A DNA stretch of 64,000 nucleotides from Halocalculus aciditolerans (GTDB lineage Archaea; Halobacteriota; Halobacteria; Halobacteriales; Halobacteriaceae): positions 372,001 through 436,000 of the forward strand of contig NZ_BMPG01000003.1 of NCBI RefSeq assembly GCF_014647475.1, in the 5' to 3' direction. The translations under genes and the position numbers were made by a program. Below are positions 34,909 to 44,282 of this stretch, in pieces (within the stretch, counting starts at the first letter, position 1; the number at the start of each line of letters is the position of its first letter). Under the pieces are notes generated by a model. That model saw nothing but the letters and a program-made list of their open reading frames with translations. It made no database searches and had not been told where the DNA came from.

Positions 34909-35946
34909 ATGGACCTACGCAGTGCGTTCGACGCCCCGGCTCCCGCAATCGTCCTCGCCGAGGGCGCGTTCGGCGACGTCGCCGGGAAGACCGCGAACGG
35001 AGTCGTCATGCACTCAGAGCTGTTCGACGCGCGGGCCGTGGTGGACTCGACGACGGCCGGCCGGTCGGCGCGCGACGTCCTCGGGAAGCCGGACGCGCCC
35101 GACGTGCCGGTCGTCGAGTCAGTGGCGGACGCCCTCGACGCGCGCCCGGACGCGGCGGTGCTCGTCGTCGGCGTCGCCCCCGCTGGCGGCGACCTCCCGG
35201 AGGCGTGGGCCGACGACATCGAGGACGCTATCGCGGGCGGCTGTGACGTCGTCTCCGGCCTCCACACGTTCCTCTCGGAAGACGCCGAGTGGCAGGCGCT
35301 CGCCGCCGAACACGGCACTCGGTTGTTCGACGTCCGGAAACCGCCGAGCGACCTGCGCGTCGCGGACGGGAGCGTCGAGGACGTCGACGCCGATATCGTC
35401 CTCACCTGCGGGACGGACTGCGCGGTCGGGAAGCGCACGACGACGTTCGAACTCTACCGGGCCGCCCGGCAAGCCGGCCTCGACGCCGGCTGGGTCGCCA
35501 CGGGCCAGACGGGCATCATGGTCGGCGCACAGCAGGGCGTCGTCGTCGACCGCGTGCCCGCCGACTTCGCCGCCGGCGTCGTCGAGTCGATGGTGAAGGA
35601 CGTCGCCGCCGACCACGACCTCGTCTTCGTCGAGGGGCAGGCGTCGCTCGCCCACCGCGCCTACGCGGGCGTGACGCTCTCGCTCCTCCACGGCGCGTGG
35701 CCGGACGCCGTCGTCCTCGTCGACGACCCGACGCGAAAAACACGGGGACCGTTCCCGCGTTTCGAGCTCGGCGGCGTCGAGGCAGAGCGCGACCTCGTCG
35801 CCGCACACTCCGACGCCACCGTCGCCGCGCTCTCGACGTGGGGCGACCCCGAGAGCGAAGGGGAGAAACACGGTCTACCGACGGCGAACGTCTACCGCGA
35901 CGGCGGCGCTGCCGACCTCCTCGACGCCGTCCGCGACGCCCTATGA
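34909..35946 (+). CDS. DUF1611 / DgcN-like protein
   Basis: The 345-residue protein belongs to DUF1611. The N-terminal domain (LAEGAFGDVAGKTANGVVMH) is followed by a P-loop NTPase-like core with TCGTDCAVGKRTTTFELYR and a substrate loop VATGQTGIMVGAQQGVVVDR. Proteobacterial members (DgcN) work with an enolase-superfamily racemase DgcA in D-glutamate catabolism, acting as N-acyltransferases. The same gene pair occurs here: the stop overlaps the start of the epimerase gene (35943-35946). The D-glutamate function is inferred from the family and the neighbour. Confidence 0.85.
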   Translation: MDLRSAFDAPAPAIVLAEGAFGDVAGKTANGVVMHSELFDARAVVDSTTAGRSARDVLGKPDAPDVPVVESVADALDARPDAAVLVVGVAPAGGDLPEAWADDIEDAIAGGCDVVSGLHTFLSEDAEWQALAAEHGTRLFDVRKPPSDLRVADGSVEDVDADIVLTCGTDCAVGKRTTTFELYRAARQAGLDAGWVATGQTGIMVGAQQGVVVDRVPADFAAGVVESMVKDVAADHDLVFVEGQASLAHRAYAGVTLSLLHGAWPDAVVLVDDPTRKTRGPFPRFELGGVEAERDLVAAHSDATVAALSTWGDPESEGEKHGLPTANVYRDGGAADLLDAVRDAL

Positions 35947-36989
35947 CGGTCACCGACCTCGCGGTCGAGCCGCTCGACCTGGCGATGACCGCGCCGTTCG
36001 AAATCGCCACCGGGACGCAGCACGCCGCCGAGAACGTCCTCGTCACCGTCACGCTCGACGACGGCACGCGCGGGTTCGGCGAGGGCGCACCGGCGACGAG
36101 CGTGACCGGCGAGACGCAGGCCGCGACGCTCGAAACCGCCCGGGCCGCCGCCGCGCTCGTCGAAGGCGAGGACGAAGCGCAGTATCGCGACCTCGTCGCG
36201 GCCGTCCGCTCGACGTTCCCGAAGCAGCCGGCGGCGACGCTCGCCGTCGAAACCGCCGTCCTCGACGCGTACTGTCGCCGCCGCGACCTCCCGCTCGCCG
36301 CGCTCTTCGGCGGCGCGCCCGACACCGTCGAGACGGATCTCACCGTCCCGATTCTCGACGCCGGGGTCGCGCGCGAACGCGCTGCGACCGCGGTCGAAGA
36401 CGGGTACGAGACGCTGAAAGTGAAGACCGGAACCACCGTCGAGCGGGACGTCGAGCGCGTCGCCGCGGTTCGAGACGCCGCTCCCGATGCGACGCTCACC
36501 GTCGACGCGAACCAGGGGTGGACGCCGAACGAGTCGGTTCGATTCGCGGACGCGCTCGACGACCGCGGCGTCGACCTCGCGCTCCTCGAACAGCCGGTCG
36601 CCGCCGCCGACCTCACCGGGATGGCGCACGTCCGGGAACGCGTATCGGTCCCCGTCGGCGCGGACGAATCCGTCTTCACGCCCGACGACGCCGTTCGGGT
36701 GGTTCGCGCGGACGCCGCCGACGTCCTGAACGTGAAGCTCGGCAAATCCGGCCTGCTCGGCGGGCAGGCGATCGTCGAGGTTGCACGGGCGGCGAACCGC
36801 GAGGCCATGGTCGGCTGCATGGTCGAATCCTCGCTCGGCACGCACGCCGCCGCCCACCTCGTCGCCGGTGACGGCCGGTTCGCTCACGTCGACCTCGACA
36901 GCAACCGCCTCCTCGCCGAAGACCTCGGCTCCCTCGAACGCGGTCCCGTCATCGAGCCGGCCGGCCCCGGCCACGGCGTCGAGCCCTGA
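35943..36989 (+). CDS. enolase-superfamily dipeptide epimerase / DgcA-like racemase
   Basis: The protein has 348 residues and is coupled to the DUF1611 gene by a 4-base overlap. It has the muconate-lactonising/dipeptide-epimerase plan: N-terminal capping domain, catalytic K-x-K in YETLKVKTG, metal ligands Asp in VDANQGW, Glu in LLEQPV and Asp in VGADESV, and second catalytic Lys in NVKLGKSG. All active-site residues are intact. Family members epimerise L-Ala-D/L-Glu or racemise N-acetyl-glutamate. With a DgcN-like partner the latter fits better; the substrate is not proven. Confidence 0.9.
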   Translation: MTVTDLAVEPLDLAMTAPFEIATGTQHAAENVLVTVTLDDGTRGFGEGAPATSVTGETQAATLETARAAAALVEGEDEAQYRDLVAAVRSTFPKQPAATLAVETAVLDAYCRRRDLPLAALFGGAPDTVETDLTVPILDAGVARERAATAVEDGYETLKVKTGTTVERDVERVAAVRDAAPDATLTVDANQGWTPNESVRFADALDDRGVDLALLEQPVAAADLTGMAHVRERVSVPVGADESVFTPDDAVRVVRADAADVLNVKLGKSGLLGGQAIVEVARAANREAMVGCMVESSLGTHAAAHLVAGDGRFAHVDLDSNRLLAEDLGSLERGPVIEPAGPGHGVEP

Positions 36990-37388
36990 CCGCTCGCGCG
37001 ACCGCACACCCATCGAGTTTGAACGGGCATCGGTCGAGTGGGCGAGGTGTGACCGCGTTCGGCCCGGACCGACAGCGGGAGGTGGACAGCGCGGGGAAGC
37101 TTGCCGGCGAGACGCCGGACCGCCCACCGAACTCCGAGGCGCTGGAGGCGTCGGCGCTCGACGCTGCTCTCCGAGGGGGCGTACGGTGCGCCGCCGGGAG
37201 AGAGAGAGCGCGCCACGGGGGTCCGCGGTGAGGAACTGCCGTTCACGGAGGAATAGATTCGACTGACACACCGGCCGGTCCCATCGGCAGAGTCGGAGAC
37301 GGCGTCCTCTCGCTCCAGTTCAGCCTGCGGTGCCTAGGGTGTCTCATACCTCGAACGGGGGAGGCGTCGGGACTGAACACGGCTCCGA
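36990..37388. other. intergenic region, nothing recognised
   Basis: GC-rich, with only short Arg-rich open frames. It follows the epimerase gene and faces the end of the small membrane-protein gene. No gene, RNA or repeat is evident. Confidence 0.5.
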
Positions 37389-37571
37389 TCAGTTCGTGGA
37401 GTGACTCCGGCTCGCGGGGCCGAAGAAGGTGTAGAGCACGTACGTGAACAAGCAGACGTTCACGGCGGCTAGCAGGACGACGAGTTGGCCTTCCACGAGT
37501 AGAAACGCGAGTACCGGTATCAGAGCGAGGAGCGCCAGTCCGGCCAACCAGCGGGTCGACATCTCTGCCAT
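37389..37571 (-). CDS. small membrane protein near the oxidase operon
   Basis: The 60-residue protein has two close hydrophobic segments (about 9-28 and 30-50: LAGLALLALIPVLAFLLVEG and LVVLLAAVNVCLFTYVLYTF) and a polar C-terminus. It is divergent from the oxidase operon with a 181-base shared regulatory gap. Small two-helix proteins are common beside haloarchaeal terminal oxidases, so it may be an accessory subunit. That is inference. Confidence 0.6.
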   Translation of the reverse strand: MAEMSTRWLAGLALLALIPVLAFLLVEGQLVVLLAAVNVCLFTYVLYTFFGPASRSHSTN

Positions 37572-37752
37572 AGTCGTAGGTGAAGTGAAGGAAGTGTTAA
37601 GCGTAGCGGTCAGTCCCAGGTACTGGGTACGCTAACAACGGCTTATCTGTAGCTGTCTAAATTTCCGCGTATGAACTGGGCCATCTGGCCGAACATATCA
37701 ACTCCAGTTAGTATGACTGGCGGCGTTTCGACCGCACCTCGGAGGGGGAGTG

Positions 37753-39003
37753 ATGACTAACTCGCCCCGGAAACCGACTCGACGCCGATTCATTCAAGCG
37801 GGGGCGACGGCCGCCGCGGCCGCCGCTGCGGTCGGAACGACGTCGGCGCAATCGGGCGGCGACTACGGCGGCTGGTTCGGGAGCTCGACGGGCGGAGAGA
37901 CACAGAACTACGACGGGACGACGGTCGACAAGACCGGACAGGATTCGGTGACCGTCAAGGTCGGAACGGAGGGGAACAACGGGACGTACGCGTTCTCCCC
38001 ACCCGCGGTGAAGATCTCGCCCGGGACGAACGTCCAGTTCGAGTGGGTGTCGAACACGCACAACATCAAGGTTCAAGAGCAGCCGTCTGACGCGAACTGG
38101 CAGGGCGAACCGGCGATCAAGAACACGGGGTACTCCTACTCCCACACCTTCCAGACTGCGGGCACGTACAAGTACTACTGCGAGCCGCACCTCGCACCCG
38201 GGATGAAGGGCGTCATCGTCGTCGCGGGCGGCGGCGGCGGGAGCGGCGGCAGCGAGAGCGCGGACTGGGGCGACTGGTTCACCGACGCCGGGAGGGGCGG
38301 GGAAGTCAAAAACTACGACGGGACGACGGTCGACAAGACCGGACAGAGCGAGGTAACGGTCGACGTCGGCGCGGACGGGAACGGCGGCCCGTACGCGTAC
38401 GCGCCGCCCGCAGTGAAAATCGATCCCGGGACGGAGGTAACGTTCAACTGGGTGTCGGACACGCACAACATCCTCGTCGAGAACCAGCCGTCGGACGCGA
38501 ACTGGCAGGGGAAACCCGAAATCAAGAACACGGGGTACTCGTACTCCTACACCTTCCAGACGTCGGGGACGTACGAGTATTACTGTGAACCCCACCTTTC
38601 GCTCGGCATGAAGGGCGGCGTCTTCGTCACCGGATCCGCAAGCGGGGGCGGCGGCGGCGGCGGTGGCGGCGGCGGCGGCGACAGTTCGTCTGCCGGGGGG
38701 CTCGTGCAGTTCCTGGCGGCGTTGGTATTCGCTCCCGCGGTCGTTGCCCTCCTCGCGACGGCGTGGTATCTCATCGACGACTACCGACAGCGGCGCGCGG
38801 AGCGGGAGCCGGAGACGCCGACAGCGCCCCCGGAAACCGTCGAAGCGGCGCGTCGAGAGCCAGAGAACGCGATCCCGCACGACGAGTACGATCCGTGGGG
38901 GACGGCGACGCTCATCGCCGGCTACCTCGCGATCATCACGATCGCGTGGATCCTCATGTACTTCATCGAATTCCTCAGCCACGGGCCGCACATCCTCGGG
39001 TGA
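37753..39003 (+). CDS. membrane-anchored tandem halocyanin (blue copper) fused to an oxidase small-subunit-like tail
   Basis: The protein has 416 residues. It has a Tat signal (TRRRFIQAGATAA). Two halocyanin domains (about 40-158 and 170-290) each carry a complete type-1 copper site: His in N/D-T-H-N-I, then Cys, His and Met in YYCEPHLAPGMKG or YYCEPHLSLGMKG. A poly-Gly linker (about 296-312) leads to a TM helix, a Pro/Glu-rich loop, and a last TM segment (TLIAGYLAIITIAWILMYFI) like the small third subunit of ba3-type oxidases. The halocyanin domains share 36 identical bases (37906 and 38311). It would deliver electrons to the CuA site of the subunit encoded next, 7 bases downstream. Confidence 0.85.
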   Translation: MTNSPRKPTRRRFIQAGATAAAAAAAVGTTSAQSGGDYGGWFGSSTGGETQNYDGTTVDKTGQDSVTVKVGTEGNNGTYAFSPPAVKISPGTNVQFEWVSNTHNIKVQEQPSDANWQGEPAIKNTGYSYSHTFQTAGTYKYYCEPHLAPGMKGVIVVAGGGGGSGGSESADWGDWFTDAGRGGEVKNYDGTTVDKTGQSEVTVDVGADGNGGPYAYAPPAVKIDPGTEVTFNWVSDTHNILVENQPSDANWQGKPEIKNTGYSYSYTFQTSGTYEYYCEPHLSLGMKGGVFVTGSASGGGGGGGGGGGGDSSSAGGLVQFLAALVFAPAVVALLATAWYLIDDYRQRRAEREPETPTAPPETVEAARREPENAIPHDEYDPWGTATLIAGYLAIITIAWILMYFIEFLSHGPHILG

Positions 39004-39010
39004 TTACGTA

Positions 39011-39601
39011 ATGGACATACACCGATACGAGAAGATCTGGATCGCTATCTCACTACTGTTCATCGTCGGACTGATCGCCTCGGTCGTCTACGGGGTGATC
39101 GGTCTCGGCGTGACGACGACCGGGAACTCCCACGAGACGATCAACTCGAACGACCTCTCGAACACCGAGTTCGCGGACCCCGGAGGGCGCTGGGTGGAGT
39201 CTGATCACTACGTCGTCGACGTCGTCACCCGGCAGTTCTTGTTCCAGCCGGGGACGCAGACGCCAATCATGGTCCCGGCGAACACGACTGTGACGTTCCG
39301 CGTGGCGAGTCCGGACGTCGTTCACGGATTCGAGGTCGTCGGGACGAATATCAACGTCATAGTGGTCCCCGGTCAGGTGAACAGATTCTCGACCACGTTC
39401 GATCAGCCGAATACGTACGGGATCGTCTGCAACGAGTACTGCGGTGCCGGCCACCAGAACATGCAAGGACAACTCGTCGTCGTTCCTCGGTCCGCGCTGC
39501 CTCCGACCGAGAACACGACGGCAAACCAGACGTCGAACAGCACGCAGAGTGACCGCTCGAGCAGGACCCCGCTGAATACCGTGGTCGGGGGTGATCGGTG
39601 A
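39011..39601 (+). CDS. cytochrome c oxidase subunit II, ba3-type
   Basis: The protein has 196 residues. It has a single N-terminal TM (about 10-35) and an external cupredoxin domain with the full CuA signature: His in SPDVVHGFEV, and Cys-x-x-x-Cys-x-x-x-His-x-x-Met in CNEYCGAGHQNM. The short length and single TM match ba3-type subunit II (cbaA/cbaB set). The C-terminal Asn/Thr/Ser-rich tail is typical of exposed haloarchaeal proteins. The stop overlaps the subunit I start, so the two are co-translated. Confidence 0.95.
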   Translation: MDIHRYEKIWIAISLLFIVGLIASVVYGVIGLGVTTTGNSHETINSNDLSNTEFADPGGRWVESDHYVVDVVTRQFLFQPGTQTPIMVPANTTVTFRVASPDVVHGFEVVGTNINVIVVPGQVNRFSTTFDQPNTYGIVCNEYCGAGHQNMQGQLVVVPRSALPPTENTTANQTSNSTQSDRSSRTPLNTVVGGDR

Positions 39602-41280
39602 TGGCGTTCGTCGACGAGCATCCGTTCGAAGCGAAGATCGCTCGATTGAACATCGCCGTTGCGCTCGTCGCCGTCGGGATCGGCGGCCTCTTCGGACTGC
39701 TCCAGGCGTGGTTCCGGGCGGACTTCGTCCGTTCGTTCTTCTCACCGACGCAGTACTACGCGATACTCACCGCCCACGGCGTCCTGATGGCGCTCGTCTT
39801 CACGACGTTCTTCACCGTCGGCCTCTTCACGTGGGGCGTCACGCGCAGCCTCGGACGTGGCTTCCACGACCGGCGCGTCACCTGGGGCTGGTTCACGCTG
39901 ATGACTCTCGGGCCGATTCTCTCGTTCGTCTCGGTCCTCGGCGAGTTAGTCAGCTGGATCCCGCTTCACGCCACAGTCCTCTACACGTTCTACGCGCCGC
40001 TCGAAGCGTCCCCGACCTTCTACGTCGGACTCGCGCTCCTCGTCGTCGGCTCCTGGGGCGCGGGCGTCGATTTCCTCTGGTCGCTCTACGACTGGCAGCA
40101 GCACAACCCGGACACGCGAATCCCGCTCCAGACGTTCATGGCGGTCGCGACGATGCTGCTCTGGTTCCTCTGCTCGGCGGGCGTCGCCATCGAGGTGGTC
40201 TTCTTCCTCCTCCCCTGGTCGCTCGGCTGGATCCCGGCCGTCAACCCGCTGCTCACGCGCACGCTCTTCTGGTACTTCGGGCACGCAGTCGTCTACTTCT
40301 GGCTGTTACCCGCGTACTTCGTCTGGTACTCGCTCCTGCCGAAGTTCTCCGGCGGACGCCTCCTCTCTGACTCGCTCGCTCGCGTCGTCTTCCTCCTCTT
40401 CCTCCTCCTCTCGACGCCGGTGGGTCTCCATCACCAGTTCAGTGACCCCGGCATCTCCCAGGGGCTGAAGTTCGTTCAGATGGTGAGCACGTACTTCATC
40501 CTCCTTCCGAGCCTGATGACCGCGTTCACTGTCGTCGCGAGCATGGAGCACGGCGCTCGACAGCGCGGCGGCACCGGCCGCCTGAGCTGGCTACGCGCCC
40601 TCCCCTGGGAGAACCCCGCGTTCTCCGGCTGCGCGCTCGCCGGCCTGATCTTCGCCGCCGGTGGCTTCGGCGGGATGGTGAACGCCGGGCTGAACATCAA
40701 CGCGATGATCCACAACACCATCTGGGTGCCCGGCCACTTCCACCTCACCGTCGGCACTGCCGTCGCCCTCACCTTCATGGCCGTCACCTACTGGCTCTTG
40801 CCGCAGCTCACCGGCAAACGTCTGCGCCACCGGACGCTCGCGGCCGTCCAGCCGTACCTCTGGTTCGTCGGCATGGTCGTCATGTCGAACGCGATGCACC
40901 GAGAGGGACTCGCCGGCGTCCCCCGCCGTACCTCGCTCCCCCAGTACTCGCAGGTGACGTTCAACCTCCCCATCACCGGACTGGGAGAGACGCACCTCCA
41001 GCTCGTCGGGGGCGCTGCGCTGCTCTTCGTCTCCCTCTGTTGCTTCCTCGTCGTCGTGCTACAGACGTGGCGGGGTGAACGCGGCGCGATGCCGCTCGCC
41101 GTGAACGGTCACGTCCCCGAGCCGCTCTCGGGAGCCGACGCCGGCCCCGGGATCCTCGACGACTTCCGCCTCTGGTTCGCGATCGCCGTCCTGCTCGTCG
41201 TCATCGCCTACGGCATCCCTATCGCACAGATGATTCAACACGGGCTCTTCGCGCCCGGCTCCGCTCCCATCCCCGCCTAA
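39601..41280 (+). CDS. cytochrome c oxidase subunit I, ba3-type (family B)
   Basis: The protein has 559 residues; a GTG three bases upstream is an alternative start. About thirteen helices carry all haem-copper ligands: low-spin haem His in TAHGVLMALVF, CuB His and the cross-linking Tyr in WYFGHAVVYFWLLPAY, the CuB His pair in LHHQFSDPG, and the haem-His pair in WVPGHFHLTVG. The motif G-H-A-V-V-Y replaces the usual G-H-P-x-V-Y. Absence of the family-A D-channel motif and overall likeness to ba3 enzymes place it in family B. It reduces O2 to water and pumps protons in the cell membrane. Confidence 0.95.
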   Translation: MAFVDEHPFEAKIARLNIAVALVAVGIGGLFGLLQAWFRADFVRSFFSPTQYYAILTAHGVLMALVFTTFFTVGLFTWGVTRSLGRGFHDRRVTWGWFTLMTLGPILSFVSVLGELVSWIPLHATVLYTFYAPLEASPTFYVGLALLVVGSWGAGVDFLWSLYDWQQHNPDTRIPLQTFMAVATMLLWFLCSAGVAIEVVFFLLPWSLGWIPAVNPLLTRTLFWYFGHAVVYFWLLPAYFVWYSLLPKFSGGRLLSDSLARVVFLLFLLLSTPVGLHHQFSDPGISQGLKFVQMVSTYFILLPSLMTAFTVVASMEHGARQRGGTGRLSWLRALPWENPAFSGCALAGLIFAAGGFGGMVNAGLNINAMIHNTIWVPGHFHLTVGTAVALTFMAVTYWLLPQLTGKRLRHRTLAAVQPYLWFVGMVVMSNAMHREGLAGVPRRTSLPQYSQVTFNLPITGLGETHLQLVGGAALLFVSLCCFLVVVLQTWRGERGAMPLAVNGHVPEPLSGADAGPGILDDFRLWFAIAVLLVVIAYGIPIAQMIQHGLFAPGSAPIPA

Positions 41281-41282
41281 CA

Positions 41283-41861
41283 ATGACAGAGAACACGCAG
41301 TCTGAGACCGCCGAGACGCGGTCGGCGAGTCGCGCCAGCAACGTCGAGGACGACGTGTGGAGTCGCCGCTCCTACATCAAGTACCTCGCCCCGATCAGCG
41401 TCGCCGTCCCGGTCGTCGTCGAGGGGCGCACGCTCGTCGGCCTCCTCCGTCAGGACTTCGCCAGCGGAGGGAGTTCCTATTCGAAGCCCACCGGCGTCGA
41501 CGTCGGAATCGGTGGCGAGCTCCGCCCGGATACGCCGACGCGGGAGACGCTGCGAAACGCCGCGATATCCTCGACGAGCGACGGTGAACGACTCGTCCTC
41601 TCTGCCGGTGTGAAGAACACCCAGCAGGCGGCCTACCGATTCAGTCTCGGTGCCGTCACGACCGACGGGGGGGAGACCGTCGAAGGGGGCGGTCAGACCG
41701 ACCCCGTCTCACCGGGCGGGACGGCTACCGTGCAGTCGACGTACACGCTCCCTGCGGATGCGACGCCGAAATCGGTGGACACGACGGTCACTATCGGGGG
41801 GCGGACTTCGAAGAAGACCGTCCAGCTGGCACCGCTCCCGGCCGCGCAGAGGAACGAGTAA
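41283..41861 (+). CDS. membrane-anchored accessory protein of the oxidase operon
   Basis: The protein has 192 residues. It begins with a charged cytoplasmic stretch, then SRRSYIKYLAPISVAVPVVV, which reads as a Tat-type or signal-anchor segment. The external domain is a compact beta sandwich with an N-terminal-stalk-like Gly/Ser region (NTQQAAYRFSLGAVTTDGGE). No metal motif is seen. It lies between subunit I (3 bases) and the P-ATPase (10 bases), so it belongs to the oxidase assembly or function. I do not recognise the family. Confidence 0.7.
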   Translation: MTENTQSETAETRSASRASNVEDDVWSRRSYIKYLAPISVAVPVVVEGRTLVGLLRQDFASGGSSYSKPTGVDVGIGGELRPDTPTRETLRNAAISSTSDGERLVLSAGVKNTQQAAYRFSLGAVTTDGGETVEGGGQTDPVSPGGTATVQSTYTLPADATPKSVDTTVTIGGRTSKKTVQLAPLPAAQRNE

Positions 41862-41870
41862 CCCTCGACC

Positions 41871-44282
41871 ATGCCGTCCTGTACACTCTGCGGGCTCGAG
41901 ACGCCCCAGCCGCCCGTCACGGACGACGGCGCGGACGGTCGCTTCTGCTGTCGCGGCTGCCTGGAAGTCGCCCGCACGCTCGACGACGCCTCGGCGGCTG
42001 ACGCCGAGACGGCGCGAGATGCACTCGCCGCGGATGCGGACGCAGACTCGGTCCCGGACGACGCGGAAACGGCGTATCTCGCCGTGGACGGGATGCACTG
42101 TGCGACCTGCGAGGCGTTCCTTCAGTCGCGCGCGCAGGAGTCAGACGGCGTCTTCGACGCGGACGCCAGTTACGCGGGAGACGCGCTGAAAGTCACCTAC
42201 GACGCCGACCGAACCGACCCCAGTGAGCTCGCATCGGCCGTCTCCGGCTACGGCTACCGCGTCCGCCAGCGCGGAGCGGACGTCGACGAATCCGCGACGC
42301 TCACGGCGTCCGTGCGCTTGCTCCTCGGGGGGTTCTTCGGGATGATGGTGATGGTCTACTACGTCCCCTTCCTCTACCCGGTCTACCTCGGCGGAGCGCC
42401 CCTGCTGCCGTTCTTCACCACGTCGAGCGTCGCCGGCCAGTACCTCCTCTGGAATCTCGCCGTCTTCGCGGGCGCGGGGACGGCGATAGCGGGCTACCCG
42501 ATCTTCCGCGGGGCGCTCGTCAGCCTCCGCGCCCGCCGGCCGAACATGGACCTGCTCGTCGCGCTCGCGTCCGGGGCCGCGTTCGGGTATAGCGTCCTCG
42601 TTCTCCTGCTCGGCGGCACCGAGGTGTACTTCGACGTCTCCATCGTCGTCGTCCTCGTCGTGACGCTCGGCGAGTATCTGGAAACGCGGATCAAGTCCCG
42701 GACGACGGAGCGGCTCCGAACCACGACGACGGAGCGGGCGCAGACCGTCCGCGTTCGGACGACCGACGGGGTCGAGCGCGCGGCACTCGAGTCGGTCGAC
42801 GCCGGCGACCGCATCGTCTTGCGGAGCGGGGAGCGCGTTCCCCTCGACGGCACCGTCACTGACGGGGAGGGTGCCGTCGAGGAGTCGCTGCTCACCGGGG
42901 AGTCCCGGCCGCGGCAGGTCTCCGTGGGCGACGCCGTCGTCGGCGGAAGCCGCCTGGTCGCCGGCGGCGTGACAGCGCGCGTCGCCGACGGGACCGAGCG
43001 GACGCTCGACCGGATCACCGACGCGCTCTGGGACGCCCAGACCACGCACAGCGGTGTCCAGCGGCTCGCCGACAAGGCGGCCGCGGTCTTCGTCCCGGGC
43101 GTCTTCGGGCTGTCGGTGCTCGGACTGCTCGCGCACCTCGCCCTCGGAACCGCTCCCGAATCCGCGCTCCTGATCGCGTTGACCGTCCTCATCGTCTCCT
43201 GTCCCTGCGCGCTCGGCCTCGCCACGCCCCTCGCAGTCTCGCGCGGCATCCGAACCGCGCTCGAGGCCGACGCGATCGTGACGGATTCGAACGTCTTCGA
43301 GCACGGCGGCGACATCGACGTCGTCGCACTCGATAAGACGGGCACGCTCACGACCGGGGAGATGTCCATCGAGGACGTCGCCGGGGACCGGAGCGCCCTG
43401 CGCGCGGCGGCCGCGCTCGAAACCTACGTCGACCATCCGGTCGCCGAGGCGGTCTGCGAGTTCGCGACGGCGGACAACGCCAGCGTGAGCGGCGTTCGGA
43501 ACCACGCGCACGGGGTCTCGGGACGCGTCGATGGCGACGAGGTCCTCGTCGGCGACCCGGACCTCTTCGAAGCGCGGGAGTGGCGTGTTCCCGCGGCGCT
43601 CGCGGACCGCATCGACGACGCCGCGAGCGAGGGGTACGTTCCGGTGGTCGTCGGGGTCAGCGGCGAGGCGACCGCGGTCGGACTGGCGGCCGACACGCCG
43701 CGGTCAGGCTGGCGGGAGGTCGTCTCGACGCTCGCGGACGACCATCGCGTCGTAGTCCTCACCGGTGACCGCGCGGAGCGCGCAGCGCCGTTCCGCGCGT
43801 GCCCCGAAGTCGACCGCGTGTTCGCGGGAGTCCCGCCGGAGGGGAAGGCCGCGGTGATCGACCGCCTCCGCGAACGCGAGACAGTCGCGATGGTTGGAGA
43901 CGGGACGAACGACGCGCCCGCGCTCGCCGCCGCGGACGTCGGCGTCGCAGTCGCCGACGGCGTCGAGCTCACGACGGACGCCGCGGACGTCGTCGTGACA
44001 GCCGGTGGCTTCGACGTCGTTCCGACCCTGCTCGCCGTCGCGAGCGCCACTCGACGGCGGATTCGCACGAACCTCGCCTGGGCGTTCTGCTACAACGCCG
44101 TGGCCGTCCCGCTCGCGCTCCTCGGCGTCCTCAATCCGCTCCTCGCCGCGGTCGCGATGGGGGCGAGCAGCCTCTTCGTCGTCGCGAACAGCGCGAGAAC
44201 GCTCGACGGAGTAAGCCGATATCGCGCGCGCCTGCCGTTCGCTCGAGCGCGGTCGCGGATCGAGCGGGTGGTCCGCGCGTGA
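41871..44282 (+). CDS. copper-type P1B-ATPase
   Basis: The protein has 803 residues. An N-terminal metal-rich segment (CTLCGLETPQ and RFCCRGCLEV) precedes an HMA domain with MHCATC. The eight TM helices hold the CPC motif VSCPCALGLATPL. The phosphorylation site is DKTGTLTTGE, and the hinge is VAMVGDGTNDAPALAAADVG. TGES is in LLTGESRPR. The N-terminal double Cys pattern is like the CtpA/CcoI/CopA2 group that feeds copper to cytochrome oxidases instead of detoxifying. Its place in an oxidase operon supports copper supply for CuA, CuB and halocyanin. Confidence 0.95.
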   Translation: MPSCTLCGLETPQPPVTDDGADGRFCCRGCLEVARTLDDASAADAETARDALAADADADSVPDDAETAYLAVDGMHCATCEAFLQSRAQESDGVFDADASYAGDALKVTYDADRTDPSELASAVSGYGYRVRQRGADVDESATLTASVRLLLGGFFGMMVMVYYVPFLYPVYLGGAPLLPFFTTSSVAGQYLLWNLAVFAGAGTAIAGYPIFRGALVSLRARRPNMDLLVALASGAAFGYSVLVLLLGGTEVYFDVSIVVVLVVTLGEYLETRIKSRTTERLRTTTTERAQTVRVRTTDGVERAALESVDAGDRIVLRSGERVPLDGTVTDGEGAVEESLLTGESRPRQVSVGDAVVGGSRLVAGGVTARVADGTERTLDRITDALWDAQTTHSGVQRLADKAAAVFVPGVFGLSVLGLLAHLALGTAPESALLIALTVLIVSCPCALGLATPLAVSRGIRTALEADAIVTDSNVFEHGGDIDVVALDKTGTLTTGEMSIEDVAGDRSALRAAAALETYVDHPVAEAVCEFATADNASVSGVRNHAHGVSGRVDGDEVLVGDPDLFEAREWRVPAALADRIDDAASEGYVPVVVGVSGEATAVGLAADTPRSGWREVVSTLADDHRVVVLTGDRAERAAPFRACPEVDRVFAGVPPEGKAAVIDRLRERETVAMVGDGTNDAPALAAADVGVAVADGVELTTDAADVVVTAGGFDVVPTLLAVASATRRRIRTNLAWAFCYNAVAVPLALLGVLNPLLAAVAMGASSLFVVANSARTLDGVSRYRARLPFARARSRIERVVRA

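Noticed and set aside
35289-35942. upstream extension of the epimerase frame
   Set aside because: It is Arg-rich and overlaps the DUF1611 gene in another frame; the ATG at 35943 with a 4-base overlap is the natural start.
38641-38690. GGC-rich repeat as a possible regulatory repeat
   Set aside because: It encodes the poly-Gly linker between halocyanin and membrane tail; no further structure.
43799-44278. upstream extension of the last oxidase-operon gene
   Set aside because: Arg-rich and inside the P-ATPase gene; the GTG at 44279 overlapping the ATPase stop is better.
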